This document shows positions 1 through 12,500 of a stretch of 64,000 nucleotides of DNA, piece by piece. This stretch comes from Pelecanus crispus. Taxonomy: Eukaryota > Chordata > Aves > Pelecaniformes > Pelecanidae. A model generated the notes under the pieces. That model saw only the letters and a list, made by a program, of their open reading frames with translations, was not told where the DNA came from and did no database searches. The translations under genes were made by a program, and so were the position numbers. The stretch covers positions 30,689,150-30,753,149 of the forward strand of contig NC_134653.1 of assembly GCF_030463565.1 (NCBI RefSeq). Reading direction: 5' to 3'. Position 1 is the first letter of the stretch; each line of letters opens with the position of its first letter.

Positions 1-981
1 ATACAGGGTCTGCTTTAACCTACTTTCCTTATTTGTCCAAAATATGACTCCTTCCCCACAAGCGTTTCCTCGCTGCATTCCTGAGCTTCAGCCCGTAAGA
101 GTGGCCATCTGTTCATTTATGGAAACTTGAGCATCCACATTGCCTAACAATTCTCAAGGTCCAGCCTGAGTCAGGCAACAGAATGGTGACAAGGGGTGAA
201 GCGCAGCTCCTTTGATCGCCAGCTAACTGGAAAGCATTTTGGTTGGAGCTCTGTTTTCTTTTCTTCATGCCGTTGTCAGTACATAGCAGCGCTGGTGAGC
301 TCCAGGGCAGGGGCTGTACGTTGCGTTCTGCTTACGCATGCTGTCACGTCATGTCTTTCAGCAGTTTAAGGCATTGTGCTAATAACCACTTTGTTCTACC
401 AAATTAATGCACTTTGGGAATATAGAGACTGAAACAGTGTTTGCCATGACAGTGCCAAAGTCTGTGCTGCCTTTCTCTTGCTGACCTTTTTGCACATCTG
501 CTGGAGATGGTGGGTCACTGTGGGTCCCTGTGTTGTGTTCAGGTGCGACAACCTTTAGACGGTCACATCTGGTTGGCTCTAGTAAGCTGTCTGTAAGAAA
601 CAGCCACATGTATACGTAACAGGGCTCTAAGATAGAAGGCAAGAAAATAATAACGTGTCAGGTCTTCAGGAGTAGAGGAGGAAGAGAGCTGGTTAGTTTG
701 AGAACGAGAAGTATTCATTCCTCTGTTTCAGTTAATGATTTGTCAGTAACTGGGGAACTGTGAGAAACAAGTGAGCTTCCTACCTTACTCCCACATATTC
801 TGCACTTGAAACACAGGAGGCGATAAATTCCCTGTGCATTCCGCTCCTCTGCTCGCCAGCTCAAGCAAGGAACTGGAGTTAGTCTCTCTTGGCAGGAACC
901 TGCTTGGTACAGCAGTGCCAAGCCAGTGTCAAGGCCTTTTTCCTCTGCTTCTGCTGTACTGTGGTCTTCTTCTGTCCCTAG
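1..981 (+). other. KCTD10: KCTD10 intron (part)
   Basis: Intron upstream of the first KCTD10 exon in the window, ending in a CCCTAG acceptor at 976-981. I searched it for the missing BTB-domain exon (motif VKLNVGG) and did not find it. No repeat or RNA gene recognised. Confidence 0.7.
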
Positions 982-1151
982 GCTGGATCCTGATTGACCG
1001 CTGTGGAAAACATTTTGGGACAATACTGAACTACCTGCGCGACGGGGCTGTGCCACTCCCCGAGAGCCGCAGGGAGATAGAAGAGTTGTTGGCTGAAGCA
1101 AAGTACTACCTGGTCCAGGGGCTGGTGGACGAGTGCCAAGCAGCCTTGCAG
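982..1151 (+). CDS. KCTD10: KCTD10 exon: second half of BTB domain
   Basis: 170 bp. It enters with two bases of a Gly codon, then 56 codons from [12 protein letters not shown] to CQAALQ. Acceptor CCCTAG, donor CAG|GTAGG. This is the part of the BTB fold that carries the CUL3-facing helices in this family. Confidence 0.95.
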
Positions 1152-4100
1152 GTAGGTTGCAGAGCTAAGGACGTTACTGTGGCTGCAACGAGGGGTCAAG
1201 AAGAGGAGGCTTCTCTGGGTGGGAAGCAGCATCTGGGCAGAGCAAGATTTTCTGCTGGTCTCCACTTGGTGCCTTTTTGAGGCTGGGATGAAATTGAAAT
1301 ACTTCATGTCATTGATCTGCTAGAGTCTGGTCACATCCAGAAAAACGTACTGAATCATTCTCAACATTTATTGCTACCCACTTACAGTGAGGGATAAAAA
1401 GTTGCTCAGTTTCCCTCCACTGACTCCTGGGAGTATGCGAGGAGCAGCAGCCTGGCTCCTCTGCAGCGTTCTCTACTGCTGTCTTACGTGGTGAAATGAT
1501 CCATCATCAGTGTGAGCTCTGAGACAAAAGTTAATACTTCCAGCATCAACCAGAATGGGATAGGTCCTTTGGCCAGACCAGAGCAGCTTCTTGTGTCCAC
1601 AGTAGGCACAGGCTGCTGGGAGTCCCATTTTGTTCTTTGTTTTCCTCCGAGGCGCTCATCTTAGGTTTGAAGCCGCTGTTACTGGTGTCCTGTTTGAGTG
1701 AAGCCACATTCCAGATCCTGCCATTTAAATAAGTACATAACAATCAGTCCCTGTGTTTGCAGAGTGGTAGAGAGCAGAACTGAACCTCTCAGGTGGTCCC
1801 AGAGGAATGCTGCCTGGTAGCTGGAGTGCCAGCCTGGTTCAGAGCATGGACTGGAAACGGGCACTCAGTGTGGCGTAGGGATGGATTGCACACTGAACTC
1901 TTCAGCACAGAATATGCAGGACCTTCCCAGTTAATATGAGTGTGCCCTAAGGCCTATTTACATTCAGCTGGCTGTTTGATTCTTGTTTCAGCAGAACAAA
2001 GATGCATATGAACCGTTCTGCAAGGTACCAGTCATCACATCTTCCAAAGAAGAGCAAAAACTTATAGCCACTTCTAACAAGGTAAGAGAGGCCAGGCTGT
2101 GCCATGGCTTGGGAGGGTGCTGGCCTGCTGTCCCGGGCTTGCATGGGACCTTGATCAAGTATTCTTTAGAAAATGGTCTTTAGTTTTCAACAATGGGCTT
2201 ACTCTAAAATACGTGCACTTCAACTGTTGATCTGCGAAGCACTGAAAATCTACAGCAGACTAAATGTTTCTTTTGAATTAAAAGTCAAATGGTGCTCAGG
2301 CTGGGCCTGGCCATGTATTTCTCCACATAAGGTATTAAAATAGAGGGTGCAGGCAGTAGCAGGATGATCGAGCAGATCCTCAGGGCTATTAGATCTTCCA
2401 TTTATTTGTACACTCTGGTTATTAACGACAGATACTTTCTTTAGCTAAAGTGAATCAATGACTCCTGTTTCTGGAAGCTGCCTCGCTGTGGCAGGTAGAG
2501 GGGAGGATGCTGGTGATAATGATTGGCCTTGACAAAAAGGCAGAGGGTGAGTGAGAATAGATTACAATCTAGTCACAGAAGGGGTCAGAAGGGATTGCAG
2601 CCCCATTGCCAACCTGTGCATGACAGTTTTGCAGCAACAACGGTAACAACAACAACAAAATCCCACTGGGCTTGGGCCTGATGGTGTCATATCGTATTGC
2701 AACTTCTCTGCTGTGTGGTCTTGGACTGAGCTGAGATTCCAGCTCTTATTGTGCTTCCTGTAACTGATCTATGGTTTGTTTTTTACAGCCAGCAGTGAAG
2801 TTGCTATATAACAGAAGCAACAACAAATATTCCTACACCAGGTAAATGACTTCAGCTGGACTTCTTTGAAGTTTTTCATAGACTAAAATCCATCATAAAC
2901 ATTTGCTTTTTCTTTACTCAGAACCAGTGACAGATTGGTGCTGGCATACACTCAATTTTTTCCCCAGTTAATTTCAAACTTTAGTCAGAAGGGAGCCTAC
3001 TGTCATCAAAGGAAGGCTAAGCATGTGCTATTTCTATGTCAGAGGAGTTCGTCTAATACTTAGGTGCAGCTGGCAGAGACTCCTGGCCAACTGCTGGCCT
3101 GCATTCCCCATGGGCTACAGCATATTAGTTGAATACAGGAAGCCTGCCATGGTGCAGTATTCTCAATAAGTGGTAAAATCATCAAGTCTGGGACCTTTAA
3201 CCCCTTTCCTTATGTCTGTATATGTTTCATGACATAATGCTGTTTCCATCCAGTTGGTGCTGAGCTTGAGCTTAGGAATGGTTTCATTTGGGTGATAGAA
3301 TTTTGTACACAAATGAAATGGCCTTGGACGGTATTATTGACAGTACTGTTGTCATATTACTGCTTCTTCAGCAGCAGGTTTTCCTGCTTGTACTAGTCAA
3401 ATGAGCTACCCACTGCAGTCCTGGATACTGACTGTAAATACTACCTTGGTAGAGACACAGTAAATTAAAGGAAACTGGGCGTACAGGCCTGTAAATGCTC
3501 ACTGCCTGAACCCCCCTTCTGTTCTGTGTGCTGTCTTAATTACCCTAATGTGACTGCTGCCTTCCTTTATCTCTCGCAGCAACTCTGACGACAACATGCT
3601 GAAGAACATTGAGCTATTTGATAAGCTGTCCTTGAGGTTTAATGGAAGAGTGCTCTTTATAAAAGATGTGATTGGAGATGAGATCTGCTGCTGGTCTTTT
3701 TACGGGCAGGGACGGAAGATTGCCGAAGTCTGTTGCACTTCCATTGTTTATGCTACTGAGAAAAAACAGACAAAGGTACGAGTAAACCCCTGAATCCTTC
3801 CAGCAACGGGCTGAGCTGCTGTCAGACTGGCACCCTGACATCTGTTCCATTTTGAACACTCCTTTCATTGTTTAGCGTCTCTATAGAATAATCAATGCCA
3901 TTCAAAGTGGGAGCAGCACAGTGGAGCTCATCCTGTGGGTTCATTAGGGCGGGGACGACTTGGCTGTGGCACTTAACACAGGGCAATTGTGATAGTCCGT
4001 AATGCGAGTTCAGTCCCGTTCCTTATCTTTAGACAAACTTGCGCATTTAACCAAGTTTGGTTTACATCCCTGTGTAAAGACAGATCCTGCTGAGCAATGG

Positions 4101-4600
4101 CATGGCTCCCCCGTGCCTTCTTACCTTTCTCAGGAGAAATGTGTCTGAGTCTGCCCTGTGGGCAAGCCAGTTATGAAAAAAAAATAACCTGGTTGCTGGG
4201 TTTCAAAAGCTGAAAGCAAATAATAGAACAGAAATGATTGCGCTAGAAGGGATTTCTGTGGCTAGAGTGCAATTAAGAAATTCTAAAACCAAAAAGGTAT
4301 TGGGAATTACACATGAGGTAACCTGGTGCCTGCAGTGACTGGCAATAGGTGAGAGTGACCTTATTTCTCTTGGGTGGGCAGGTGGAGTTTCCAGAAGCCC
4401 GCATTTACGAGGAGACACTGAACATTCTGCTCTACGAGTCCCAGGATGGGAGGGGACCTGATAACGCGCTCTTGGAAGCCACAGGAGGGGCAGCTGGCCG
4501 CTCCCATCACTTAGATGAAGATGAGGAACGAGAGCGCATTGAACGCGTGCGAAGAATTCATATTAAACGTCCGGATGACAGGGCCCATCTGCATCAGTGA
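982..4600 (+). CDS. KCTD10: KCTD10 (BACURD3), 3' part: last five coding exons
   Basis: BTB/POZ protein of the KCTD10/TNFAIP1/KCTD13 (BACURD) family, which as a family are substrate adaptors for CUL3-RING ubiquitin ligases (RhoA is a known substrate). Exons at 982-1151, 1995-2081, 2789-2841, 3580-3775 and 4382-4600 join in frame to 240 residues plus TGA, matching residues 74-313 of the 313-residue vertebrate protein. The first exon holds the second half of the BTB domain (starts [12 protein letters not shown]); the rest is the conserved C-terminal region ending [16 protein letters not shown], which as I recall it fits KCTD10 rather than TNFAIP1 or KCTD13. The start codon and first half of the BTB domain are not in the window, so the gene is cut by the left edge. 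It is convergent with MYO1H, the same arrangement as human 12q24. Confidence 0.96.
1995..2081 (+). CDS. KCTD10: KCTD10 exon NKDAYEPF...
   Basis: 29 codons from [12 protein letters not shown] to IATSNK, donor AAG|GTAAGA. The acceptor is a tandem NAGNAG (CAGCAG, 1989-1994). Using the second AG reproduces the known family sequence ALQ-NKD; using the first adds one Gln. Confidence 0.95.
2789..2841 (+). CDS. KCTD10: KCTD10 exon PAVKLLYN...
   Basis: 53 bp, 17 codons ([17 protein letters not shown]) plus two bases of a Ser codon. Acceptor TTTTACAG, donor CAG|GTAAAT. Phase matches the next exon. Confidence 0.94.
3580..3775 (+). CDS. KCTD10: KCTD10 exon [16 protein letters not shown]...
   Basis: 196 bp: one base finishing Ser, then 65 codons including [21 protein letters not shown]. 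Acceptor CTCTCGCAG, donor AAAG|GTACGA. This is the most strongly conserved block of the BACURD C-terminal domain. Confidence 0.95.
4382..4600 (+). CDS. KCTD10: KCTD10 terminal coding exon
   Basis: 72 codons from [14 protein letters not shown] to [10 protein letters not shown], then TGA at 4598-4600. Acceptor GGGCAG. Contains the acidic-basic stretch [14 protein letters not shown] near the C-terminus. Confidence 0.96.
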   Translation: MEFPEARIYEETLNILLYESQDGRGPDNALLEATGGAAGRSHHLDEDEERERIERVRRIHIKRPDDRAHLHQ

Positions 4601-7600
4601 GCCGAGCGACAGCCGCAGACTGTGCAGCTCTGTCTGGAAGGTGCTGCCCTTCATCTGATCGATTATCTGCAGCAGAGGACCAGGCGGTTTAACTTCTGTT
4701 CAGCAAAGTCTGTAAATTACATTTTGTAACAAATTAGATTATTTGGGGTATTTAAATGCAGTAGTTCTAGGACAAGAATAAATAAGGTTACTGGGCATAC
4801 GATAGATACTGTAAGGACCTATGGAGCATCTGGAGAAATGCCCTGAATTTTTAGCACTCTTGTCTTGTGGCTAGAGAGGAAGAGGGCTGGCTTCCTTTGG
4901 CTTTAGTAATTATCCTGCACTTTAAAAACAAAACAAAACAAAAAACAAACAAACAAAAGCTCAGTCAGCCATATACCTTCCCCCCAGGCTGTCATTGACC
5001 CTGTCTCCTCCTAGGCATTCCGGCGTGGGAGAAATGCAGTGATCTAAACGCACCAGAGCTACTCCAGAGCTCCCTTTCTCCCAGGCCTGTAGGTGATGGG
5101 GTTGGTAGGTTAGAAGTGCCTCAGCGTAACTCCCAGAAGGACAAATGACATGTGCTGACTCGATTTCTGTAGTGCTGGAGGGCAGAGGGAGCCCTCTTGG
5201 AGCGGTGGGAGGGAGCAGGGGGAGCTGCTTGGGCTCGGCTTGCTGGGTGGCTGGCTGTGGCTCCCTACAGCTCTTGGGGCCTGCTCCCCAAAGGGTTCGG
5301 AGGAGCTTCCTACAGCACTGAACTGTGGAGATGCACCCCTACTTTATCTGTGCAGTTCAAGGGTGGAAGATGCTAAAATTCCTCCAAAACAGGATCAGAA
5401 ACAGATTGTATGCAATTGCTTTTCCTTAGGGTGGTGTTGCTACCAGTTAGCACTTAGAACTTCTGCCTGACCCCGGGTCTCAGCTGGGGAGTTTATTTCC
5501 ATCAGCTCACAGGTCAGTAAGCTGTGCTTGCTTTACTACACGTAAAGCAGTAGTCAGTACATGTTCAAATACTCCATGCCAGCCTAGCGTAGGTAGGAGG
5601 CCAGCAGCCGTAGTTCAGTTCTGTAACCGATACAGGAGCATTGTCTTGCTTTGAGCAAGGGCAACACGAGTACCATGGGGAAGAGGAGTAGGCAGTGGCA
5701 CAGAGGCAGTTATTCCTTGTTTGACTTTATCCTGAGCATATCCCATGTCTTTTCAGAAGTGGCAGCTGTGTGTGAAAGGGCAGAGCTAAAATGCTGCGTA
5801 GAGAAGACCTAGGTAGTCTAGTTTTCTCTATTATAAATGAATGTTATCTACCTCCTTGTCTCTTGTTGCCTATTGTGGAGTCAAGTAACAATTATAGTGG
5901 AAGATCATGTATTATTCAATAGAACTGGATGCTAAAGGACAATGAGCAGAGCCACAGCTGTAATGGTTAATGTAACAAATCCTGAGAGGGAGAGAAACCC
6001 AATGTAGGAAGTCTTAAACTTGCAATCAGGCTGGCACCTTGGCAGACACCAGAGTGCTTTGGCCTAGTCTAGAGTTTTTTGACCCTTCATCTGGAATATC
6101 TAGTGCTGGTTTTAATGGCCAGACATCTCCTACAGAGCAGCAGCTCCATGTTCCTGTTCCTCAGTGAGGTGGTTATTTGTTTTTGCCCAACTTCCTGCTG
6201 TAAGGATTCCTACTCCTGGCTCAGGGCTGTTAATGGCATGTTAACATTTTAAAAACCAAAGGCGTTGTCAGCATCACCAGCTACGTTACTCCAATGCTTC
6301 TATTTCAAATAACGGTTACATCCCCAACTATGTATAGCTTGTCTGTAGAGGCTAAATAAACTATTAAGCGTTTGCTCAGTGGTACAATTTTGGATCATCA
6401 AGTAAAGCTAAAAAGGTTTCAAAGTTAGACTGAGGTCATCTTTCTAGTAACCAAAGACTTTTCTAAGTTACAGACAGCTGGTGTCTGTAACTTGTACCTG
6501 TCGCCTCTACTTGTACTTCTTCAGCTACTGATTTATAAGAGCTCAACAGTAAACAGATGTGTCAGTTATACTGTAGTTCAGCAGCTTCACCTATGTCCTG
6601 ACAGTTACAGGCTTCTATTCTGAGCTGTACTTACATGTGTTTGCAACACATTTGGGGTTTGTAGAAGTCCATAGTGCAGATAGTTGTTGTGAAGGACCCA
6701 GTGCCTCTCCCTTCTTACCTTTCTTAAGTGATAAGCTGGGGAGTGTGGACGGAAAGTCCTCTGAATTGCTTTGTTTCTCCAGCACTGTGTACTTTGACAC
6801 TTACTGGTATGTCACTGGGCTGTTTCTGGGTTTCTGAGCATCTGTAACGGACCTCCTGCCCTCAAAGGGGTCTAGACTCTGCGCTATGTAAAGCCATTCA
6901 GTCTAACTCCCATGTCTCAACAGCCCCACTGTGCTCCTGCCAGCCATCAGTGGGCAAAAAGCAAACGCCAGCTGATTACTGTAGAATCTGCTGATAGTCC
7001 TGCAGCAAACCCTGCTTGCTTCATTAACGCTAGAGCACTGGCTCTCTCCTGTGAGGGAGGAGGGACAGGCCACCTTCAGCCTCAGCCGTGCTGAACTACC
7101 TGCTTTCCCCATACAGCGCAAGGAGACTCCAGCAACCCAGCACTGGCTGCTCAAACAAAATCCAGTCACGTCCTGTGGTGCAAGAGCAGGTTCAGCTCCA
7201 GGAGGTGACATATGTTGACACCAGTGCTAAGCAACTGACAGATCGCATCTATGTGATTAACGTCTCTGTAAATAGATTCTTAACTGGCTTCAGGATTTCC
7301 TTTTTCAGGTTTTGCAAACTAAGTTCATAAAAAAAACAGGGGATGATTATTTTTAATCTTTGTACAGTGGTTTATATAGCTATTGGTTTAGTAAGTCACT
7401 CCAGGAGAGTTTGAGTAAGTTTCAGTTTCGTTCCTGCATTTATGGGCAGACTCTGCCTTAACACACTCCTGCCGTAACCCTCTGTGTGCTGTAGTTGTGT
7501 AGTAAAGATGTACTGCTGTCGTGTTGGAACGTCCGTTACCTACTGGCCACTTGTCCTTGGTCTGTGGAGAGAGACACTTAGTTAATGCCATTGCACAAAT

Positions 7601-8310
7601 GCTCTCAGCTCTTGAGCCTTTTTACTGTAAATGGTTTTGCAGCTTTCAGGTGAAGATGGGGTACAGGACAGCTGGCCTGGTCACAAGCAGCTCTTTAGAT
7701 TATCTAGGCCTACCTCGTATTAACGGGGAGCACGGACCTGTCTGATTCTCCAGCAGCCCACAACAGACACTAATAGTGACAGTACAGCAGAGTAGAGCTG
7801 ACTAAAATCTTACTTGTGGAAGTGATTTGTCTATCAGCATAATGCAGACAAGCTGGACTACAATCTGCAGCTTGTAAGACAGTTAGGGCTGCACAGTAGA
7901 GGCAAGAGTGACCACCAGCCACTGACGTCACGCTCCCTGACAGGGTGTTTACTCCACCCATATCTGTGTAGCTGTAGCACCAAAGCAGCTGCTCCTGTAC
8001 TTCCATAAGGCAGGTTTTGGATCCCAGCCTGAGCCCACCTGCTACAGGACATGACCTGGCTAGAGCCCTTGTAGAAGGCTCCAGGCTCCAGTCTTACCTT
8101 AGAGCAAAGGGCAGGCAGAACCTTTCAGTCTTAATGGAGTTGTTCCGTTTCTTGGACAATAGCAGCACATTCATCTGTTCTGTACAATCATTCCTTCCCA
8201 CTTTATACTTATGCACAAAAAAAGCTTAAGCTGGATTTCAGTGTATGGTTGATGTTTGCGATATGTACTTTTTTTTTTAAATATAACACAATAAATCAGA
8301 AGATATTTCA
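4601..8310 (+). other. KCTD10: KCTD10 3'UTR (extent inferred)
   Basis: No coding exon on either strand. Plus-strand AATAAA hexamers occur at 4777-4782, 6355-6360 and 8290-8295, so short and long 3'UTRs are possible. The last hexamer is preceded by a T-run and followed by T/GT-rich DNA, a usual cleavage context, and is my preferred distal end. Contains an A-rich (CAAA)n patch at about 4925-4960. The true end needs transcript data. Confidence 0.5.
8290..8295 (+). terminator. KCTD10: Distal poly(A) signal AATAAA for KCTD10
   Basis: Canonical hexamer about 3.7 kb after the stop codon with GT/T-rich sequence following. A minus-strand AATAAA lies only 33 bp to the right (8329-8334). Confidence 0.5.
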
Positions 8311-8334
8311 TATTTACATGTGAGTTGCTTTATT

Positions 8335-9382
8335 ACTCATTTGAAGCATGCTGTCCTCATAGTCCATGGAGCTGGAAGGAACTTTCAGAAAGACACCAGA
8401 CATCATCCTCCCCTGGGTTGTTAGTTTTACCTCCCGGCACTGCTCACGGCAGAGGCACCAGCAATCTGGCTCTCAGGACTCTGCAGACCCCAGGATTTAA
8501 AGGCAGCAAGTCAAGGATCTTCAGGCTGTAGTTTCAACCTAGCCAAAGCAAACTGGAGCAGGAGATACACAAGTTTGCCTCAACATGAGGCAGCAGAGTA
8601 AGCGCTATGAACACGGCAAGTGGCAGTACAGCTGCAGCTTCCAGGCAGGAGGGAGCAGAGGGAATTCCTGTCTCTCACCCTCTCCCCTTGTACCTGCCCC
8701 AGTACACCTCACAGGAACAGCAGTGCCTACCATGCTCTTGAGTGAGTGGAGTCCAGCTCCATAGGTAGAGACGAAGATCCTTCAGCAGCAGGAGGCTGGT
8801 TTCTTCTGAACTGGATTGCACCAAGCCAGCACATCCCTCTTTAAGAGGAGGCATTTTGGTCATCTTTTATAGTTTTGCTTCCACTGCACCATGCATAGCT
8901 GCTGCGCAGGGAGAACCAGGACAGCGTTACTCTAAAAGCAAAGATCTTCCCCCATGTCAGAGTAGACAAGAAAGCAGCTTACTGAGATTTCCAGATAAGC
9001 AGCTTCATATGCTGGTGCACCAACTCAAAGATACCAGTACCAGCCCTACTCCTACATTTAACCACCTGTACACATGCTGAAGGACTAGCTGCTGGTTTTA
9101 AAGGCTTTGCCAGTCTGCCTGAGAGAAAAGGTGTTTTCAGACCAGAGTTAACTTCATTGACCTGCCCTTGATGCAGTTCTCCTGGCAAGTTGTGACTCAA
9201 ACAGCTAGAGAAGCCTTTTTGCTTCTAAATCCTTCCTGACTGGTCAGAGCTCTCAGCTCTTACTGAGCACACAGAGATGGACATTTTACATGTGGAACTG
9301 CAACTTTTGGTTTAAACATTTCCCTGTGACAGTGTGTAAGGAGCATCTATGCTCACTGGAATGTTACAGCAACACAATGGAA
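8335..9382. other. Gap between convergent KCTD10 and MYO1H ends
   Basis: About 1 kb between the last plus-strand poly(A) signal and the nearest minus-strand one. Only short open frames without family resemblance. A segment near 8355-8400 weakly resembles a CR1 tail but is too diverged to call. Confidence 0.5.
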
Positions 9383-9388
9383 TTTATT
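9383..9388 (-). terminator. MYO1H: Proximal poly(A) signal AATAAA for MYO1H
   Basis: On the minus strand AATAAA lies about 180 nt after the MYO1H stop codon (9570-9572), a plausible short 3'UTR. Confidence 0.5.
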
Positions 9389-9569
9389 TAGCTATAGTTG
9401 AATAGTTTTAAGCTATAAAAAAGAGCCTAAAAGATGCAAGCAAACTCTCAAATCACAGCAGCCCTATGGCATCAAAAGATTCCAGAGGAGATGCGAGTGC
9501 TGGTCTCATCCTGCAGGCTCCCTTCTGTTCCTAGCCAAGACAGTGACCAGGAACAGGAACTGTTTCTCA

Positions 9570-9593
9570 TCAAGACTTTGCCTGGGCTGACAC
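9570..9593 (-). CDS. MYO1H: MYO1H exon 32: seven-residue terminal coding exon
   Basis: Only 24 coding bp: VSAQAKS then TGA at 9570-9572. Acceptor CTCGTCCCAG. It continues GQLTV to GQLTVVSAQAKS, which fits the C-terminal style of this family. It was found by splice site and phase, since it is too short to stand out as an open frame. Confidence 0.85.
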   Translation of the reverse strand: MSAQAKS

Positions 9594-12500
9594 CTGGGAC
9601 GAGAAAAGGAAGGAGTCATTAAGTACATATGTTATGTCCTTGACGTGTCCTGTCTGTGGCAAGAGAGGTTGTGTTGTTTCTATTTAACAGCTGGCATATC
9701 AAGACCATTCCCTTCAATCTCTGGACTGCAAGGACAGCTAACCAGTGCCCAAGGGTATTGCACCTCAGCACATAATCCTTTCTTGGAGCTGTCAGCTAAC
9801 AGTACCAAACACGCTGAGCTCACTGGTGAAGCAGAGACCCACATCTTTCCTTGTTCCTCCAGCCACGCTTGCCATTTACTGCCTTGCAGCTGTGAGCTGA
9901 CGGAGGCAGGTTTAGCACACCTCCCTACCTGACCACAAGCAAGGATAGAAGCAAAGCTCCCCTGTTTTCCACAGGTACATATGGAGTCAGAATTTATTCT
10001 CCCCTCTGTGGCAGTTCTGCTGAGATTGCCACTAGGTCAGACAGATCCTTCCCTCTCAGACAACCTGCTTGGGTGACAAGAAATGCTTTTCCTCTGTCCC
10101 CCAACTGATTTCAGAAGTAACTCAGTTGAAGGAGGCAACAAGAGGTGGCAAACTTCACCCGAGTCCTCATTTTGCAGGTGCACATTGAATTTGGGCTTAG
10201 GCTAAATTCTCTAAACGACCAAGCCAGGAGAGAGCCTTGCTCCCTCTCCCCATGCTAGCCTGAGTGAGCAAGTAGCAGTGACAATTCATGTGCAAAGTGC
10301 GTAGCTGCAACTCCCAACACAGCAGCAACCATCTATTATGCATTATCTTATGTAGGTAGATACTGACTGGATAGTTAAATCATGCACACTTCTGCTCTGT
10401 AAGAGGAATCAAGTCCTCCTGAACTCATACAAAGGGCCCTTGCTAGAGCTTAGCTGCGCTCTCTACGGGGGTTGAGCATCAAAGGAGAAAGCACAAGTCA
10501 CATTCCCAGTGCTTAGATGAGGCCTTACCACTGTTAGTTGTCCATTTTTGGCTTTAAAGACCTGAGGCTCCTGCCCAACAGTAAACACCATTGTCCCTTC
10601 CTTGCCGGAGCCAATGCGAAACTGAAGACTGCAAATACAGACAGAATTACTGATTAGATGCTTTCTTCACAATAGGCTTTACTCTAAGCCCCCTTTATTT
10701 CTGTTCCCTTGGCAAATCTCGTTAGGTTAGAAGATCAGAGCCCTCCAGCTTAGGTAAATTTCCTAAACAATTGCATTATAACACACAACCCAGAAGGGTT
10801 TGATGAATGGAGCATGCCTGCCTGGTCCAGGCATTTGAATTTTCCTGGTGCAATTAAGCACTAGAAGATAAGCAGATCTGACCTGGAGAAAACCACTGAA
10901 CACACAGAATCTAATTACAATTGAAATGCAAAGGCCAGAGAGAAAAGCTGGAGCAGAAGTACAGGTTTCATATGCCAGTTTCAATTCATGCAAAGATTTG
11001 AGAGACAGACTGCATCCACCTGCCATTAGCTTGGTGGCGTGACTGAGAAGGTTCCTGTGCTCAGCAATCACATTTCAAGGCCTTCTCAATCTTTTAGGGA
11101 GAGGAGCATTTATCCTGAAGTGACCCACAGGCTCAGCTCAGCAGGCTTTCCTCAGAGCTCGTGCTAATGAGATCCATTGTGAAACCACTAAACCCACAAC
11201 CACACACCCAGGTCACATCAGCAGAAGCCTGAAAAAAGTGTTTTTCAAGTACAGTCACCTATAAACCAGTTTGGGTTTTAAGCAGATGGATCACGGGCAG
11301 GTCTTAAAGCAGAGCAGCACACCTAGCAAGGTGCAACCACAGCCTTCACGGAAGCAAGCCCCATTAGGGTGGGAAAGAGGCTGTAATGATTTTTACTGTT
11401 TTCTTGTTCTCATGCATCCCGTCTTGTCTCCCCTGTGCCTATGAAAGGAAGCCATGAAAACAATTGTGCTACTGCACAACAGACCTCTAATCAGTTGAGG
11501 GCACTGTCTGCTGGGGTGATGTTAATAGTTTTGATGTTAGTAGTCCAGGCCTAAAGGTTTTTGAAGCAGGTTCTTCCATAAATATAGTGTGCACAATACT
11601 ACCCATTCAACTTCCTTCCTTACCTTCCCTGCACAACTTTAACAAGGTTTTGCTTATTGGCCAGCATGCAGAGTTTAGTGATCATCTCAAAGATGTGCTC
11701 ACACTGAAGTATCACATCTCCCTGGAAACAAAAGAGGCATGGAGTCACCTGGCATCGTCCCAGCACATAAGCCACGCAGCAGCTGTGCATTCAGAGAAAC
11801 TCCCTCCTAATGCCAGAGTAGTGACTGCTGTGCTGTGCAGAGGGGACCGATAACTAAACAGCAATTAAACCAGTCAGGTACAAGTTGGTTTGTTAAACAT
11901 CCTTTCCAGGGACTATTTAGGATTTACAGTGACTTTGGCTCTAAGAAAAAAGGAAAGTGAAATGGTGAGACAGCAAGAATGTAAAAGTCTAGCTGATTAC
12001 ATAATTAGTAAACATCAGTAATTGTGTAATCCCAGTATTTCATAGGAAAATATTAGAATTGTCACCTACAAGACCTTACTTCTGATCACAAGCTCATAGT
12101 AGCTACATTTCAATTTTCTACCTTCTGTTTGTTGTCCTCGGGAACATGAATGACTACAATCCCATCACTCAGGTTACTGGTGGAAATACCTTCAAAAGAA
12201 ATCCAAGAATTAGAGGAAAAACTACCAAAGACAGTTCCACACCACCATCATCATCTTCCCAGTTTTCAGAATACCTTCTGAAGATCACTTTCTCTGTCAT
12301 CCACTTGTCCGTAACACATTTCCAACAGCAGTTATTTAAACACAGTGCATTAGTTATTCGCTCCATACCTTTGCATGCTACCTTTGTTTTGGTAAGGGAG
12401 GAGGGAGAAAATATATATTCTACCCCTGGACTGTAGTTCAGACAATGGCAAGATTAAAAAATACCTGCAGAATGGTGTAGGAAAGTTGGGTTTTTTTCTC

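Noticed and set aside
982..4600. Plus-strand gene as TNFAIP1 or KCTD13 rather than KCTD10
   Set aside because: The C-terminal sequence ending [16 protein letters not shown] and the convergent MYO1H neighbour fit KCTD10.
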